Of a stretch of 48,258 bases of DNA, positions 33,548 to 42,104 are shown piece after piece (positions within the stretch are counted from its first letter, which is position 1; each line of letters begins with the position of its first letter). The notes below the pieces were generated by a model. It saw only the letters and a program-made list of their open reading frames with translations, searched no databases and was not told the DNA's origin. Source of the stretch: Desulfurivibrionaceae bacterium (lineage in GTDB: Bacteria > Desulfobacterota > Desulfobulbia > Desulfobulbales > VMSU01); contig JAQYVV010000023.1 in assembly GCA_030145275.1 (NCBI GenBank), forward strand, positions 1 to 48,258, written 5' to 3'. The translations under genes and the position numbers were made by a program.

Positions 33548-34555
33548 ATGAGTGAAAAAACTGAAAGAAAAGAACTGACGATATTACGCATTCTGAAAAA
33601 CACGGAAGCTCCTTTGTCTAGTTCCAAGTTATTAGAAAATATGCAGGCAGTGGGCCATGAATTCAGCGAACGAACGATCAGGCACTATTTTCAGGTACTT
33701 GACAAGAAAGGTTTAACTGAAAACCATGGCAAGAAAGGACGGGTCATTACTGAACGTGGCCTCAATGAACTTGCCAGGGCCAAAGTTTTCGACAAAGTTG
33801 GTTTTTTAGGCGCAAAAATTGACCAATTAACCTACCAGATGAGTTTTGACCTCTACAAAAAACGTGGCACAGTCATAACCAATATAAGTTTTATTGAGAC
33901 AGCAATATTACCCCGGCTCGCGCCCATGATCTGCCAGGTGTATGAAGCGGGCTATTCTATGGGCACCTTGATGGCCCTATTCAAATCTGGCGAAAGGGTG
34001 GGGGGTACTATAATTCCAGAGGGGATGACAGGATTTGGCACGGTCTGTTCGCTGACCTTGAACGGAGTCCTGCTTGCCCATGGCATCCCAACACATTCAA
34101 GTTTCGGAGGTCTTTTAGAACTTCAAAACCACAAACCGACACGATTTGTCGAAATTATCAAATATGACGGAACCAGTATCGATCCGCTGGAGGTATTTAT
34201 CAGGAGTGGCATGACGGACTATGCCGGAGCTATTAAAAATGGTAACGGTAGGATTGGAGTCGGCTTCAGAGAAGTACCAGCCGACAGCCGGAAGAGTGTT
34301 CTTGGCCTGATCGATAAATTTAAGCATGTCGGCCTAGGTGGATTCTTGCTGGTCGGGTGGCCAGGACAACCACTGTTGGAAATTCCGGTTACTGAAGGAA
34401 GAACTGGGATTGTTGTCATAGGTGGGCTCAATCCGGTGGCAATTCTCGAGGAGACAGGCATCAAGATACAGTCCAAAGCTATAGCCGGAATGGTAGAATA
34501 CAAGAAATTGTTTCATTATCAGGAGATGAGCGATCGTATCAACGCCATGCGCTAA
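33548..34555 (+). CDS. nrpR: NrpR-type nitrogen regulator
   Basis: 335 residues. A winged helix-turn-helix (about 8-72; ILRILKNTEAPLSSSKLLE, ERTIRHYFQVLDKKGL) is followed by one NrpR/DUF128 ligand domain (about 95-330) with GGTIIPEGMTGFGTVCS, FGGLLEL and IVVIGGLNPVAILEE. Archaeal NrpR represses nitrogen-assimilation genes and is released by 2-oxoglutarate; some have two ligand domains, this one has one. The start is uncertain: ATG 33548 lacks a Shine-Dalgarno site, and TTG 33512 in the same frame would add 12 residues. Divergence from gdhA and the palindromes between them support both gdhA control and autoregulation. Confidence 0.88.
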   Translation: MSEKTERKELTILRILKNTEAPLSSSKLLENMQAVGHEFSERTIRHYFQVLDKKGLTENHGKKGRVITERGLNELARAKVFDKVGFLGAKIDQLTYQMSFDLYKKRGTVITNISFIETAILPRLAPMICQVYEAGYSMGTLMALFKSGERVGGTIIPEGMTGFGTVCSLTLNGVLLAHGIPTHSSFGGLLELQNHKPTRFVEIIKYDGTSIDPLEVFIRSGMTDYAGAIKNGNGRIGVGFREVPADSRKSVLGLIDKFKHVGLGGFLLVGWPGQPLLEIPVTEGRTGIVVIGGLNPVAILEETGIKIQSKAIAGMVEYKKLFHYQEMSDRINAMR

Positions 34556-34748
34556 ATTGGGTGTATTATTTATGCCAATTTTATTTCAATTAGCTGGAAT
34601 TTATCAAAGAGCAGACTCAGAAACAGGCTGCCCCTAAGTTTTTAGTAGCCGTTCAAAGTTGATAGTGCCAAGGGGTAAATATCCTTACCTGCTTCTTTCC
34701 CCTTTGATCTTCTTTCTGAATTTCAGAATTTAACATCCAGTAACTTTT

Positions 34749-35645
34749 GTGATAAATCCTGCCGCTGAACATCTAAAATATCAACAGAATATCTTTCCTG
34801 ATATGTACGGTGAAATCTTTCTCACCAATCGCTACGGCGTAATGATCGCCACCACTGGAAAACTGACAACACTTGCCCATGCCCACAAATACTGGTGGCG
34901 TGCCTGTTATAATAATGGCAAAGGAAGGGTATTTTTTGACGACCGAGGATTTGATACCAGTGTGAAAGGATATGTCCTTGGCATAGTTGTACCGATTGTG
35001 GAGAACGGCGATATAATTGGCATTTTAAAATGTAATATCAATATCATGGGGCCGATGCGCCAAATTATTGAAGATTTTTCTCAAGTTAGAGTCGGCACGT
35101 TGAAGATAGCCCGTACCGGTGGGCTAATAGTTTCAGAACGTGGCGCACTCCCCCTTTCGACAAGCGTTCCAGAAAGCATAATCGTTAAGTTGCAGACAAG
35201 AAAGAGTGGTTCTATTGTCACCCAGGAAAACAAAAAAGAATATCTTGTTGCCTATACACCTATACAGATGACGATGGGTTCGGGGGAATATGGATTTGGC
35301 GGAAGTTATGAATCCATTGATCATATTCAGGGTAATACAGGTGAAGGATGGCATATTGTCATTTTTTATGACAAAGCCACAGCCCTTGCTCCAGCCCACC
35401 AAGCGACGAAAAAACTTATTTTTGCCGGCTTTATAATAACCTTTGTTTTGGCGATTACGGCTTTGCTTCTTGCTAAAAAGCTGTCGGGCCCCATAGTTAT
35501 GATGGCAGGAAAAGCCAAAACAATCGGTGAAGGAAACTTTGACACCAGGATGGAAGTCGGTTCAAGTGGTGAGCTTGGCAGTCTAGCTGACTCATTTAAC
35601 AAGATGACCGATAATCTCAAAAACACCAATGGCATCAAGGGATGA
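34749..35645 (+). pseudogene. Cache-TM-HAMP sensor, 5'-truncated and frameshifted
   Basis: 298 codons closely matching residues about 118-415 of the kinase at 506-3202: MYGEIFLTNRYGVMIATTG, HAHKYWW, FGGSYESIDHIQGNTGEGW, then TM2 (about 217-237) and HAMP. It opens at GTG 34749, where the kinase is already inside its Cache domain; a stop at 34731 and unrelated upstream sequence show that the first 117 residues, including TM1, are missing. At the other end a one-base shift in an A5 run (35619-35623) takes it out of frame, with a TGA at 35643. Removing one A joins it to the PAS frame at 35629. A complete ancestor would have been a Cache-HAMP-PAS sensor. Confidence 0.8.
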
Positions 35646-36234
35646 GTTGTCTCGTGAAGTTGACCAACGTACCAAAACAGAAAAATTATTACGGGAAAGT
35701 GAATTAAAATTTAGAAGTCTATCTGATGCTTCTTTCGAAGGAATTATCATCTCCGAAAAAGGGAAAATTCTTGAAGTTAACAGTACTATTAGTAAATTTT
35801 CTGGTTACTCCATCGATGAGTTAATATCTATGTCCACAACTGACCTTGTGACTCCTGAAATGCGTGAAGAAGTTCAGCAAAAAATATTGACTGGCTATGA
35901 TAAACCTTATGAGGTGCGATGCCTAAAAAAAGACGGCTCTGCCTTCGCTGTGGAAGTTCATGGCAAGATGTTCGCATATAAAGGGATACAGGTTAGAGTT
36001 ACTGCAGTTCGTGATCTGACCGAACAAAAGAAAGCTGAAGCAGAGATTAACGCTTTACGAGAAATCTTACCTATTTGCTCCTTTTGCAAGAACATAAGGA
36101 ATGATGAGGGATATTATGAACAGATAGAGGGGTATATCCAAAAATATTCAGGCGTAGATTTCAGCCACACAATTTGTCCTACTTGCCTGAAAAAGCATTA
36201 TCCTGCAATTGCAGAAAATTTGGCAAATAAGTAG
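35629..36234 (+). CDS. PAS domain protein with C-terminal CxxC-type module
   Basis: 201 codons: a coiled-coil start (SREVDQRTKTEKLLRESE), a PAS domain (about 24-140; LSDASFEGIIISEKG, RCLKKDGSAFAVEV, VTAVRDLTEQKKAE), and a C-terminal Cys module with LPICSFCKNIRNDEGYYEQ and HTICPTCLKKHYP. The paired CxxC motifs could hold a metal; this tail is common at the ends of PAS and receiver proteins in Desulfobacterota, with no assigned role known to me. It overlaps the end of the truncated Cache frame by 17 bases and was probably the same gene before a frameshift. It has an ATG but no ribosome site, so separate translation is uncertain. Confidence 0.7.
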   Translation: MASRDELSREVDQRTKTEKLLRESELKFRSLSDASFEGIIISEKGKILEVNSTISKFSGYSIDELISMSTTDLVTPEMREEVQQKILTGYDKPYEVRCLKKDGSAFAVEVHGKMFAYKGIQVRVTAVRDLTEQKKAEAEINALREILPICSFCKNIRNDEGYYEQIEGYIQKYSGVDFSHTICPTCLKKHYPAIAENLANK

Positions 36235-36364
36235 CCTGACATATACTCAGTTGAATTGTTATTAAAAGGCAGTTTTTGATCTGCCAAACAATAAGAAAAT
36301 TTGGAGATACACGGATCTATATAATCCCCCTCCATTCCAGGAACTAATTCCTCCCAAACGAGCT

Positions 36365-36748
36365 TTATTTACTCGTATTTGGGGGAATAATTAAATCCAA
36401 AACCAAATGTTCTAATTCTTCACTTTTTATAGGTTTCTTGAAAATATACTTAATATTTTTACTACCAAGTTCCTTTTCTATGTCAAAATCTTCTAAATGT
36501 CCTGAAATCACAACGATTGGAATATTTTCATTTTTTGAATTCATTTGCTGAGCTAGTTGTGTGCCATTCATTTCTGGCATTACTATATCCAGTAAAACTA
36601 AAACTATATCTTTCTCATGGGCCTTAAACATTTTGCAGCCCTCAAGACCATTTTGGGCTAAAATGAGCTCATATCCACAATCCTTGAGAATCTCTCTATA
36701 AAAAGTGGAAACAATTATTTCATCCTCAACAATTAGTATTTTTTTCAT
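36365..36748 (-). CDS. Single-domain response regulator
   Basis: 127 residues, one CheY-like receiver and nothing else. ILIVEDEIIV supplies the acidic pocket, the phospho-acceptor Asp is in VLVLLDIVMPEMNG (about D54), the Thr/Ser position is in IVVISGH and the conserved Lys in IFKKPIK. It may relay phosphate from a kinase elsewhere. The kinase is not adjacent; the nearest sensor is the broken one at 34749-36234, transcribed convergently. The ribosome site (AGAAGA) is weak. Confidence 0.87.
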   Translation of the reverse strand: MKKILIVEDEIIVSTFYREILKDCGYELILAQNGLEGCKMFKAHEKDIVLVLLDIVMPEMNGTQLAQQMNSKNENIPIVVISGHLEDFDIEKELGSKNIKYIFKKPIKSEELEHLVLDLIIPPNTSK

Positions 36749-36959
36749 TCTTCTAGCTCATACCCCCAATATTACCGAACACATTAATCCCAAAAAGTCT
36801 TATCTATGCAAAAGACTATTTCAGACAATATCATAAAAATTTAATTACGGGTAAAAAGTTTCTCCCGGCTTTATTCCTTAGTCTAAAATTCAGCTTCAAC
36901 TACCATAGTTACGAAGCTCAAATCAAACCATAAGTTTTTGCCAATCAAAATAACTCGCA

Positions 36960-36995
36960 TTGACACATAGTCTTAATGTGGTACCATATTAAGAC
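36960..36995 (+). promoter_or_regulatory. Toxin-antitoxin promoter and 26-bp operator
   Basis: TTGACA (36960-36965) and TACCAT (36982-36987) give a 16-bp-spaced promoter. A perfect dyad GTCTTAAT (36970-36977) / ATTAAGAC (36988-36995) surrounds the inner palindrome TGGTACCA and covers the -10 element. This is the expected layout for autorepression by an antitoxin or toxin-antitoxin complex. Confidence 0.7.
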
Positions 36996-37008
36996 AGGAG
37001 GTGCCATA

Positions 37009-37290
37009 ATGAACATATCATCTGATATCAAGCCAGTTTCATTTCTAAAATCCCACGCAGCAGACATCTTAAAACAAATTAACGACACCCATCGCCCCAT
37101 TGTTATTACACAAAACGGTGAACCCCGAGGAGTTCTCCAAGATCCTGAGAGCTATGACAATATGCGGAAAACTATTGGCCTATTGAAGCTTATTTCCCAG
37201 GGAGAGGAAGACATCAAACAAGGGAATACAAAAACCCAAGATCGAGTTTTTAAAGACATTGAAAAAATGTTGGCGAAAAAAGAAAAATGA
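37009..37290 (+). CDS. Phd/YefM-type antitoxin
   Basis: 93 residues. The N-terminal half is a Phd/YefM DNA-binding domain (SSDIKPVSFLKSHAADIL, PIVITQNGEPRGVLQDPESYD) and the C-terminal half a charged helix that should wrap the toxin. AGGAGGT before ATG 37009 fixes the start; the frame is open to 36976 through the promoter. The stop overlaps the toxin start by four bases (ATGA). It should bind the 26-bp dyad upstream and repress its own operon. Confidence 0.88.
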   Translation: MNISSDIKPVSFLKSHAADILKQINDTHRPIVITQNGEPRGVLQDPESYDNMRKTIGLLKLISQGEEDIKQGNTKTQDRVFKDIEKMLAKKEK

Positions 37291-37613
37291 GCAGACCATT
37301 CAAAGTTCACTGGGCCAGCATTGCAGAAGAAGATCTAAAAAATATAATCCTGTATATCGCAGAAGATAGTCCCACCAACGCTAGAAATATTTTTGATAAA
37401 ATAAAAGAAACGGCATCGAGCCTCACCCATTTGCCGGAAAGGGGGCGCATAGTTCCAGAACTGCAAGATCAGGGTATATTTCTCTATCGCGAATTAATAT
37501 TAGCACCATGGAGAATCGTATATCGAGTTTCGGGCAAGAAAGTTTACGTATTGTCGGTAATTGATTCGCGTCAGAACGTTGAAGATATCCTATTGAAAAG
37601 ACTAATAAAATAG
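37287..37613 (+). CDS. RelE/ParE-family toxin
   Basis: 108 residues with the RelE/ParE fold: FKVHWASIAEEDLKNIILYI, an Asn/Ala-rich helix, LPERGRIVPELQ, LYRELILAPWRIVYRV and a C-terminal SVIDSRQNVEDILLKRL. The RIVYRV and DSRQN motifs are typical of ParE-type toxins, so the target could be DNA gyrase or ribosome-bound mRNA; the sequence does not decide. Translational coupling to the antitoxin is clear from the ATGA overlap. The decayed group II intron begins 12 bases after its stop, antisense to it. Confidence 0.87.
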   Translation: MSRPFKVHWASIAEEDLKNIILYIAEDSPTNARNIFDKIKETASSLTHLPERGRIVPELQDQGIFLYRELILAPWRIVYRVSGKKVYVLSVIDSRQNVEDILLKRLIK

Positions 37614-37625
37614 CAAAAACTGTTA

Positions 37626-38012
37626 ATCGGGTAGCCGGGGTTTTTTCTCCCCCAGCCCCCGCAACACCTAGCATGCGGGTCCGCACTAGGCGTTTCCCAG
37701 AGTTACCGAGCCGTAGCCGGGTAATGAATATTTACCCATAGATCCTTCACAGACAATAGGCCTTGATCCTTGAACCATTTGTTGGTCATTCCCGATTGGG
37801 TGGCCAGTGTTTTGGATAATCTCCACGGTCCCTTCCGACTCAAGCCCAAAGATATTGCTACCCGCAGGTTTGTGCCGAGCTTCACCTATTCGCAGACTTT
37901 TGTTCGACACCAGCGCCATTGCTTTACATAGCACATGCGAACTCTCCGACGTAGCCAATGGTCTATTTCCGGGATTGGTCGGATAATACTCCGATATCCC
38001 GAAGTTGATATA
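37626..38012 (-). mobile_element. Group II intron 3' remnant (maturase end, domains V and VI)
   Basis: On the minus strand a maturase C-terminus is followed by a domain V-like hairpin at 37663-37694: AACGCCTAG pairs with CTAGGTGTT, enclosing TGCGG/CCGCA, with a two-base bulge and a CGC triad position. A domain VI-like G/C hairpin and the end CTACCCGAT (boundary near 37626) come next. These are hallmarks of bacterial class C group II introns. The 5' ribozyme domains and most of the maturase gene are missing, so it cannot splice or move by itself. Confidence 0.75.
37703..38012 (-). pseudogene. Group II intron reverse transcriptase/maturase, C-terminal remnant
   Basis: Reading the minus strand, YINFGISEYY, then after a one-base shift near 37981, RPIPEIDHWLRRRVRMCYVK, QWRWCRTKV, an in-frame TAG (37886-37888), and finally KLGTNLRVAISLGLSRKGPW through LATQSGMTNKWFKDQGLLSV to the stop at 37703. 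This is the maturase X-domain end of group II intron proteins. One frameshift, one nonsense codon and loss of the RT domain make it a clear relic. The last 60 codons form an open frame from GTG 37885, which is not an independent gene. Confidence 0.8.
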
Positions 38013-38150
38013 TCAATGAGGTCACTGTCTGCTATTAACAGGGTCTCAACATAGGGTGTTTCGTAAATAGAGTTAATGTTAATGGCAGATCAAGTCAAAC
38101 GGTGAGAATTGCAGGTGCTGGTAGTTGGAGTTTGTTGGATAAAATTATAA

Positions 38151-38312
38151 AAGGGAGAGAGGGAGGGGAAAGGTAAAAAAAGAGTTGCCCTGAGTTTATT
38201 TGAAGAGAAGATATACAGATTTGAGAATCCGGAAGAATGTGCGAGAATAGAAGAAATGTTGAGGCAGGCAGGAACAGAAAAAGCCGCCCCATATACAACG
38301 AATATGTCATGA
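38151..38312 (+). pseudogene. C-terminal fragment of an unidentified protein
   Basis: A stretch with clear coding character but no start codon: after a basic leader it reads RVALSLFEEKIYRFENPEEC and then ARIEEMLRQAGTEKAAPYTT up to a TGA. An in-frame TAA lies at 38148-38150. The amphipathic helix and PEEC/RQAGT pattern look like the end of a real protein, which I cannot name. It lies among mobile-element scars. Confidence 0.4.
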
Positions 38313-38393
38313 ACAACTGCAACAGGGTGGAAAAATGAAATCAAGCCACATAACAAAGGGCCTCAGTTTTACCTGACCCCCCCTGGTTATAAC

Positions 38394-38420
38394 TGGTGGG
38401 CGAGGCGGGATTCGAACCCA
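38394..38420 (-). other. tRNA 3'-end fragment (attachment-site-like)
   Basis: The minus strand gives the T-loop GGGTTCGAATCCC, an acceptor 3' strand CTCGCCC, discriminator A and encoded CCA. Nothing 5' of the T-arm is tRNA-like. 3' ends of tRNA genes are the usual integration targets of phage and genomic-island integrases, so this is probably a displaced att copy. The amino acid identity cannot be deduced. Confidence 0.65.
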
Positions 38421-38558
38421 AAGAATACAGAATATAAAAGGATAATTATTCCTGAGGGCGAAAAAATAAACAGCAATCTTTTCCTTTGACTCGGATCTGG
38501 TAAGTATGAGAGGGACCCAATTGGAGCACTCATTAAAAGGCCCTTTGTCAAGGATCTT

Positions 38559-39152
38559 TTAAACTTGTTGGCTTAACACAGTTCGAAATCCTTGAATGAA
38601 CATTTCAACTGCAAGAGCAGTCAAAATGAGTCCCATAAGGTGCTGGAGCGCACTCATCCCTTTTACTCCTAGGACTCGATCCAGTCTGGCAGAGAACAGC
38701 AAAACAATACTGGTTACTATCCAGGCCGCTAACAGAGACAATACCCACTCAAACCAGCGGTGCGGTTCTTGGCCTGTAAGCAGCATCACTGTCGCAATAG
38801 CTGAAGGACCAGCCAAACAAGGAATGGCAAGAGGCACGATAAAAGGTTCTTCTTCAGCAGGGGCACTGAAAATATCCCCAACCTTGCCAAAGACCATTTT
38901 AATAGCAATTAAGAATAGAATGATACCACCGGCGATCCGTAATGATGGCTCGGAAATATGTAATGCTTTTAGTATATGGGGTCCGACTAGTAAAAATAAT
39001 AAGAGGACTACTAATGCGACCAACAGTTCCCTTATTATCACCTGTTGCCGTCTTTGGGGAGGGACTTCTTTAAGAACAGATAAGAAGACGGGTGCATTCC
39101 CGAATGGATCCATCACCAAAAACAGAAGAATGCTTGCTGAAAGTACAGACAT
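38559..39152 (-). CDS. MarC family membrane protein
   Basis: 197 residues with six predicted TM helices. The MarC signatures are present: LVMDPFGNAPVFLSVLK at the start, RIAGGIILFLIAIKM in the middle and PLAIPCLAGPSAIATVMLL. MarC/YhgN proteins were once linked to antibiotic resistance, but their function is not established. The start at 39152 has GGGGGA just before it; the frame opens at 39257 with non-family sequence. It is an intact core-type gene inside a region of scars. Confidence 0.9.
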   Translation of the reverse strand: MSVLSASILLFLVMDPFGNAPVFLSVLKEVPPQRRQQVIIRELLVALVVLLLFLLVGPHILKALHISEPSLRIAGGIILFLIAIKMVFGKVGDIFSAPAEEEPFIVPLAIPCLAGPSAIATVMLLTGQEPHRWFEWVLSLLAAWIVTSIVLLFSARLDRVLGVKGMSALQHLMGLILTALAVEMFIQGFRTVLSQQV

Positions 39153-39360
39153 AAATCCCCCATTGTTCGGCGTTTTTTGCCGATAGTGGTAGTTGCGTAA
39201 ATTCCAGGGACAGTAAATCAAATCACAAGTGTCCAACAGTTTTTCTGCTGCCAACATGTAACTTGTTAATATTATGATGTTTGTTTGATAAATATTTTGT
39301 TATCGATTTCAATCGCTGTTTTGGGTCATAATTCCAAAATTTTTCGGAAGGAAACGGCCC

Positions 39361-39636
39361 ATGAACATTGGAAGAACGATACTTTCACAGCTTGTTGATT
39401 ATTTGCCCATACATGACTTTCGCCGTTGCGTAGCCCGTTACAATGGAAACAAAAACATAAAGTCTTTTTCATGTCTGGATCAATATCTATGTATAGCTTT
39501 TGCTCAGCTTACTTACAGAGAAAGTTTGCGAGACATAGAATCTTGTCTACGAGCTATGCATAGTAAACTTTACCACATGGGGATAAGAGGCAAAATCTCG
39601 AAACTCAAACATATTCATGAACAACAGTTATTCTAA
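39361..39636 (+). pseudogene. IS4-type transposase N-terminal fragment (DUF4372)
   Basis: About the first 76 codons match the DUF4372 N-terminal domain of IS4-family transposases (MNIGRTILSQLVDYLP, SCLDQYLCIAFAQLTYRES, CLRAMHSKLYHMGIRGK). After IRGKIS the similarity ends and a stop follows; the DDE catalytic domain is absent. An upstream GGAAGGAAA can serve as ribosome site, as in intact copies. It is a dead insertion-sequence remnant between marC and ubiB. Confidence 0.8.
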
Positions 39637-39662
39637 AACTTCTGTGCCACTCAACCTGTCTA

Positions 39663-41360
39663 TCACATCTTACCATGCCGAATAATCGCAACCAACAGCC
39701 AGAAGCCCATAACCCCTGCAACAAGAAATCCTGCCAACCCGATAACAGGTATCCCGTTCCATTTTGGCGGAATATCTGAGAGAATAATTAGAGATGAACC
39801 GATAATCTGTGCGGCCAATACAATGGCGAAGGCGATGCGGTTGGAAACTCGATCAAGTGCCTTTGAAAGGCTTTCCAGACCACTATGTTCAAACCCAAGC
39901 TTCATCTTTCCAGCTCGCAGTTGTCTCAAAATACCTCGGGCTTCCTCTGGTATCTCCTGAATTAGTTTCAGGTATTCACCACTAGTCTCGCCAATTTTTT
40001 CGGTAAGGCGATGAGGCCTCAAACGCTCTGTTTTAACCTTTTTTATATAAGGTTCCGCCAGCTTGATGAGTTCAAGATTCGGATCAAGCATTAAACCTAC
40101 ACCTTCAATTGAGGAAAGAGCTTTGATCATCAAGTAGAAATTTGGTTTAAGACTGAGGTTGTGGCGTTGAACGAGATCAAGGAGTTCCTGTAGTATTTTC
40201 CCAGCCTGCAGATCTTTGAGAGGTAAGTACAGATAGCGATCTAGAAGATCGACAAGGTCACGGCTGAGGGCATCATGATCAACCTCACCGAATTGAGTTG
40301 TTATACCGAGGACGCCATCTGTTATCTTACGATCATTTTTTGTTACAATAGAGAGCATCAGATCGGTAAAATCATCCCGATCTTTACGACTGATCCTTCC
40401 CATCATACCATAATCAAGAAAACAGATTATATTGTCCGGTAGAATAAAAATATTACCTGGATGAGGGTCCCCATGAAAAAAACCATGAACAAAAACCTGT
40501 TCCATGACCAAATTAGCACCGCGTTCGGCTATCAGTTGCAGGTCAAACCCCTGACTGCGTAGCGTATCGACCTTTGAAGTTTTGATCCCGTCGATGTATT
40601 CCATGGTCAGTATCCGTTCGGTACTGAAGTCTGAATAGACAATAGGAACGTAAATATTTTCATTGTCACTGAATTGTCGAGCAAAACGCTGGATATTGGT
40701 GAGTTCTACGGTATAGTCAATCTCCAGTGACAAGCTTCTGGCAAACTCGTCAACAACAGCGGCTGGGCGATGCCCTTGAAGTTCTTCCAGGTATTGCTCC
40801 ATAAGTGAAGCAAGATGCGCCAGAATCTCAAGGTCAACGGCAATTATGTTCTCGATGTTTGGTCGTTGAACTTTAATTACCACCTCATTACCGTCCTGGA
40901 GACGGCCTCGATGGACCTGGCCTATGGATGCTGCAGCCATGGGCTGTTCGTCAAATTCCTCAAACAACTCATTTGGTTTTTTGCCGGTCTCGGCAAGAAA
41001 AATTTCTTTCACTTCGGTAAAAGAAAAAGGTGGTACATTGTCTTGTAACTCGATCAACTCATCTAGATATTCAGGCAAGATCAGATCAGGACGGGTAGAT
41101 AATATCTGCCCCAGTTTAATAAAGGTCGGCCCCAACTCTTCCAGGGCCATACGAAATCGTTCAGGCCTAGAGCGTTTTTCGATCTCTTCGCGTGGTTTTC
41201 TATTGATCATCTTTAACCCTGTTTCCAGGTACTGATCAATACGCAACCCTTCAACAAGATCGCTAAACCCGTATTTAAATAGAATCCGTATTATTCGTTG
41301 GTATCGATTGAGATGCCTGTACGTTCGTCCTATCGCCCCTATTTTCTTGATACTGATCAT
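39663..41360 (-). CDS. AarF/UbiB (ABC1) kinase-like protein
   Basis: 565 residues. The KxGQ motif is in FIKLGQILSTRPD (80-92), the A-rich loop is AAASIGQVHRG (142-152), the ATP Lys is in VVIKVQRP (K163), the catalytic loop is FHGDPHPGNIF (295-305) and the metal Asp is in LDYGMMG (315-321). Two C-terminal TM helices (about 510-530 and 540-562) follow. UbiB homologues assist quinone synthesis or lipid-quinone transport by an ATPase activity. In an anaerobe with menaquinone a role in quinone or prenyl-lipid handling is plausible. It is downstream of a phasin-like gene by 31 bases, a pairing known from other bacteria. Confidence 0.92.
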   Translation of the reverse strand: MISIKKIGAIGRTYRHLNRYQRIIRILFKYGFSDLVEGLRIDQYLETGLKMINRKPREEIEKRSRPERFRMALEELGPTFIKLGQILSTRPDLILPEYLDELIELQDNVPPFSFTEVKEIFLAETGKKPNELFEEFDEQPMAAASIGQVHRGRLQDGNEVVIKVQRPNIENIIAVDLEILAHLASLMEQYLEELQGHRPAAVVDEFARSLSLEIDYTVELTNIQRFARQFSDNENIYVPIVYSDFSTERILTMEYIDGIKTSKVDTLRSQGFDLQLIAERGANLVMEQVFVHGFFHGDPHPGNIFILPDNIICFLDYGMMGRISRKDRDDFTDLMLSIVTKNDRKITDGVLGITTQFGEVDHDALSRDLVDLLDRYLYLPLKDLQAGKILQELLDLVQRHNLSLKPNFYLMIKALSSIEGVGLMLDPNLELIKLAEPYIKKVKTERLRPHRLTEKIGETSGEYLKLIQEIPEEARGILRQLRAGKMKLGFEHSGLESLSKALDRVSNRIAFAIVLAAQIIGSSLIILSDIPPKWNGIPVIGLAGFLVAGVMGFWLLVAIIRHGKM

Positions 41361-41391
41361 GATTTCACGCTGTTGTGTTGCTTAGTTATGC

Positions 41392-41694
41392 TTACGGAAT
41401 CTTATTCAAAGCGACTTGCAATTCTTCAACCTGTCGACGTAAATCTTCAAAATCACCTTTTCTAACAATGTCAAGTTGTTTGATTTTCTCTTCGACTACA
41501 TGGCTGATCTTGAGATCTAATGAATCCTTAATCGAATCAGTTTTTTTAACTAGTTCGTCAACAAAATCACGACCTTCGTTCTGACTTAGCTTACCTTGTT
41601 TCACTAAATCATCTTTCAACTCTTCCATTTTATCCTTAGTGAGAAATGCTGCTCCGATACCGGTGTAAACGATGTTTTTCAATAATTCTTTCAT
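41392..41694 (-). CDS. Phasin-superfamily (PhaF/PhaI-like) small protein
   Basis: 100 residues, mostly helical: a short N-terminal segment (IVYTGIGAAFLTKDKMEEL) typical of this family, then a coiled coil through KIKQLDIVRKGDFEDLRRQV with a C-terminal leucine-heptad stretch. Such proteins coat polyhydroxyalkanoate granules or pair with UbiB; no PHA genes are in the window, so the second idea is better supported here. GGAGG before ATG 41694 sets the start; the frame is open to 41781. It is the first gene of the ubiB operon. Confidence 0.8.
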   Translation of the reverse strand: MKELLKNIVYTGIGAAFLTKDKMEELKDDLVKQGKLSQNEGRDFVDELVKKTDSIKDSLDLKISHVVEEKIKQLDIVRKGDFEDLRRQVEELQVALNKIP

Positions 41695-42104
41695 GATTTC
41701 CTCCCCGCTTGGTAGATGAATTAATTTATGAATTAGCCATTTTAGATTATATACTATGAGCGTCTTGGAAATGAAGCTCAAAATAAAATATCATGGCTAA
41801 TGGGTCATGTCCAAAATAGTTTGCTTCCTCATCTAAATGAATGCTTTAATACCGCCTTAACATAACAGGATCAATTAGGATTGGCAGGGCACATATTGAC
41901 CATATGGCCGATTCTTTAAAGTTGAGTGAGATTATGTATGCCAAAAGTTATCTTCTGAGCTATATAAGAAAATGTGGATTATGATTTCTTAGAATGTATG
42001 ACGGGAGGAATAAAATCCAAGAGAGTCCTTTCAGGCCGTAAAATTCTGCTCTGAATAAATTATTGTAATCCTTATGCCGTCAGCACAGAAACTGGAACGA
42101 GTAA
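41695..42104. other. Divergent intergenic region
   Basis: 410 bp between the phasin-like gene and the first MCP. It is AT-rich, with promoter-like TATATA/TATAAG near 41960 on the plus strand, but no clear -35 partner and no repeat. Confidence 0.4.

Larger units (their letters stand above)
38013..38558. other. Scar-rich intergenic region
   Basis: Holds a gene fragment (38151-38312) and a tRNA 3' end (38394-38420). Between them is AT-rich DNA with a run of seven C near 38377. Nothing else convincing was seen up to marC. Confidence 0.5.

Noticed and set aside
37423..37686. 87-codon minus-strand frame across the toxin 3' end
   Set aside because: It covers intron domains V and VI and the antisense of the toxin gene; these are structured RNA or coding in the other direction.
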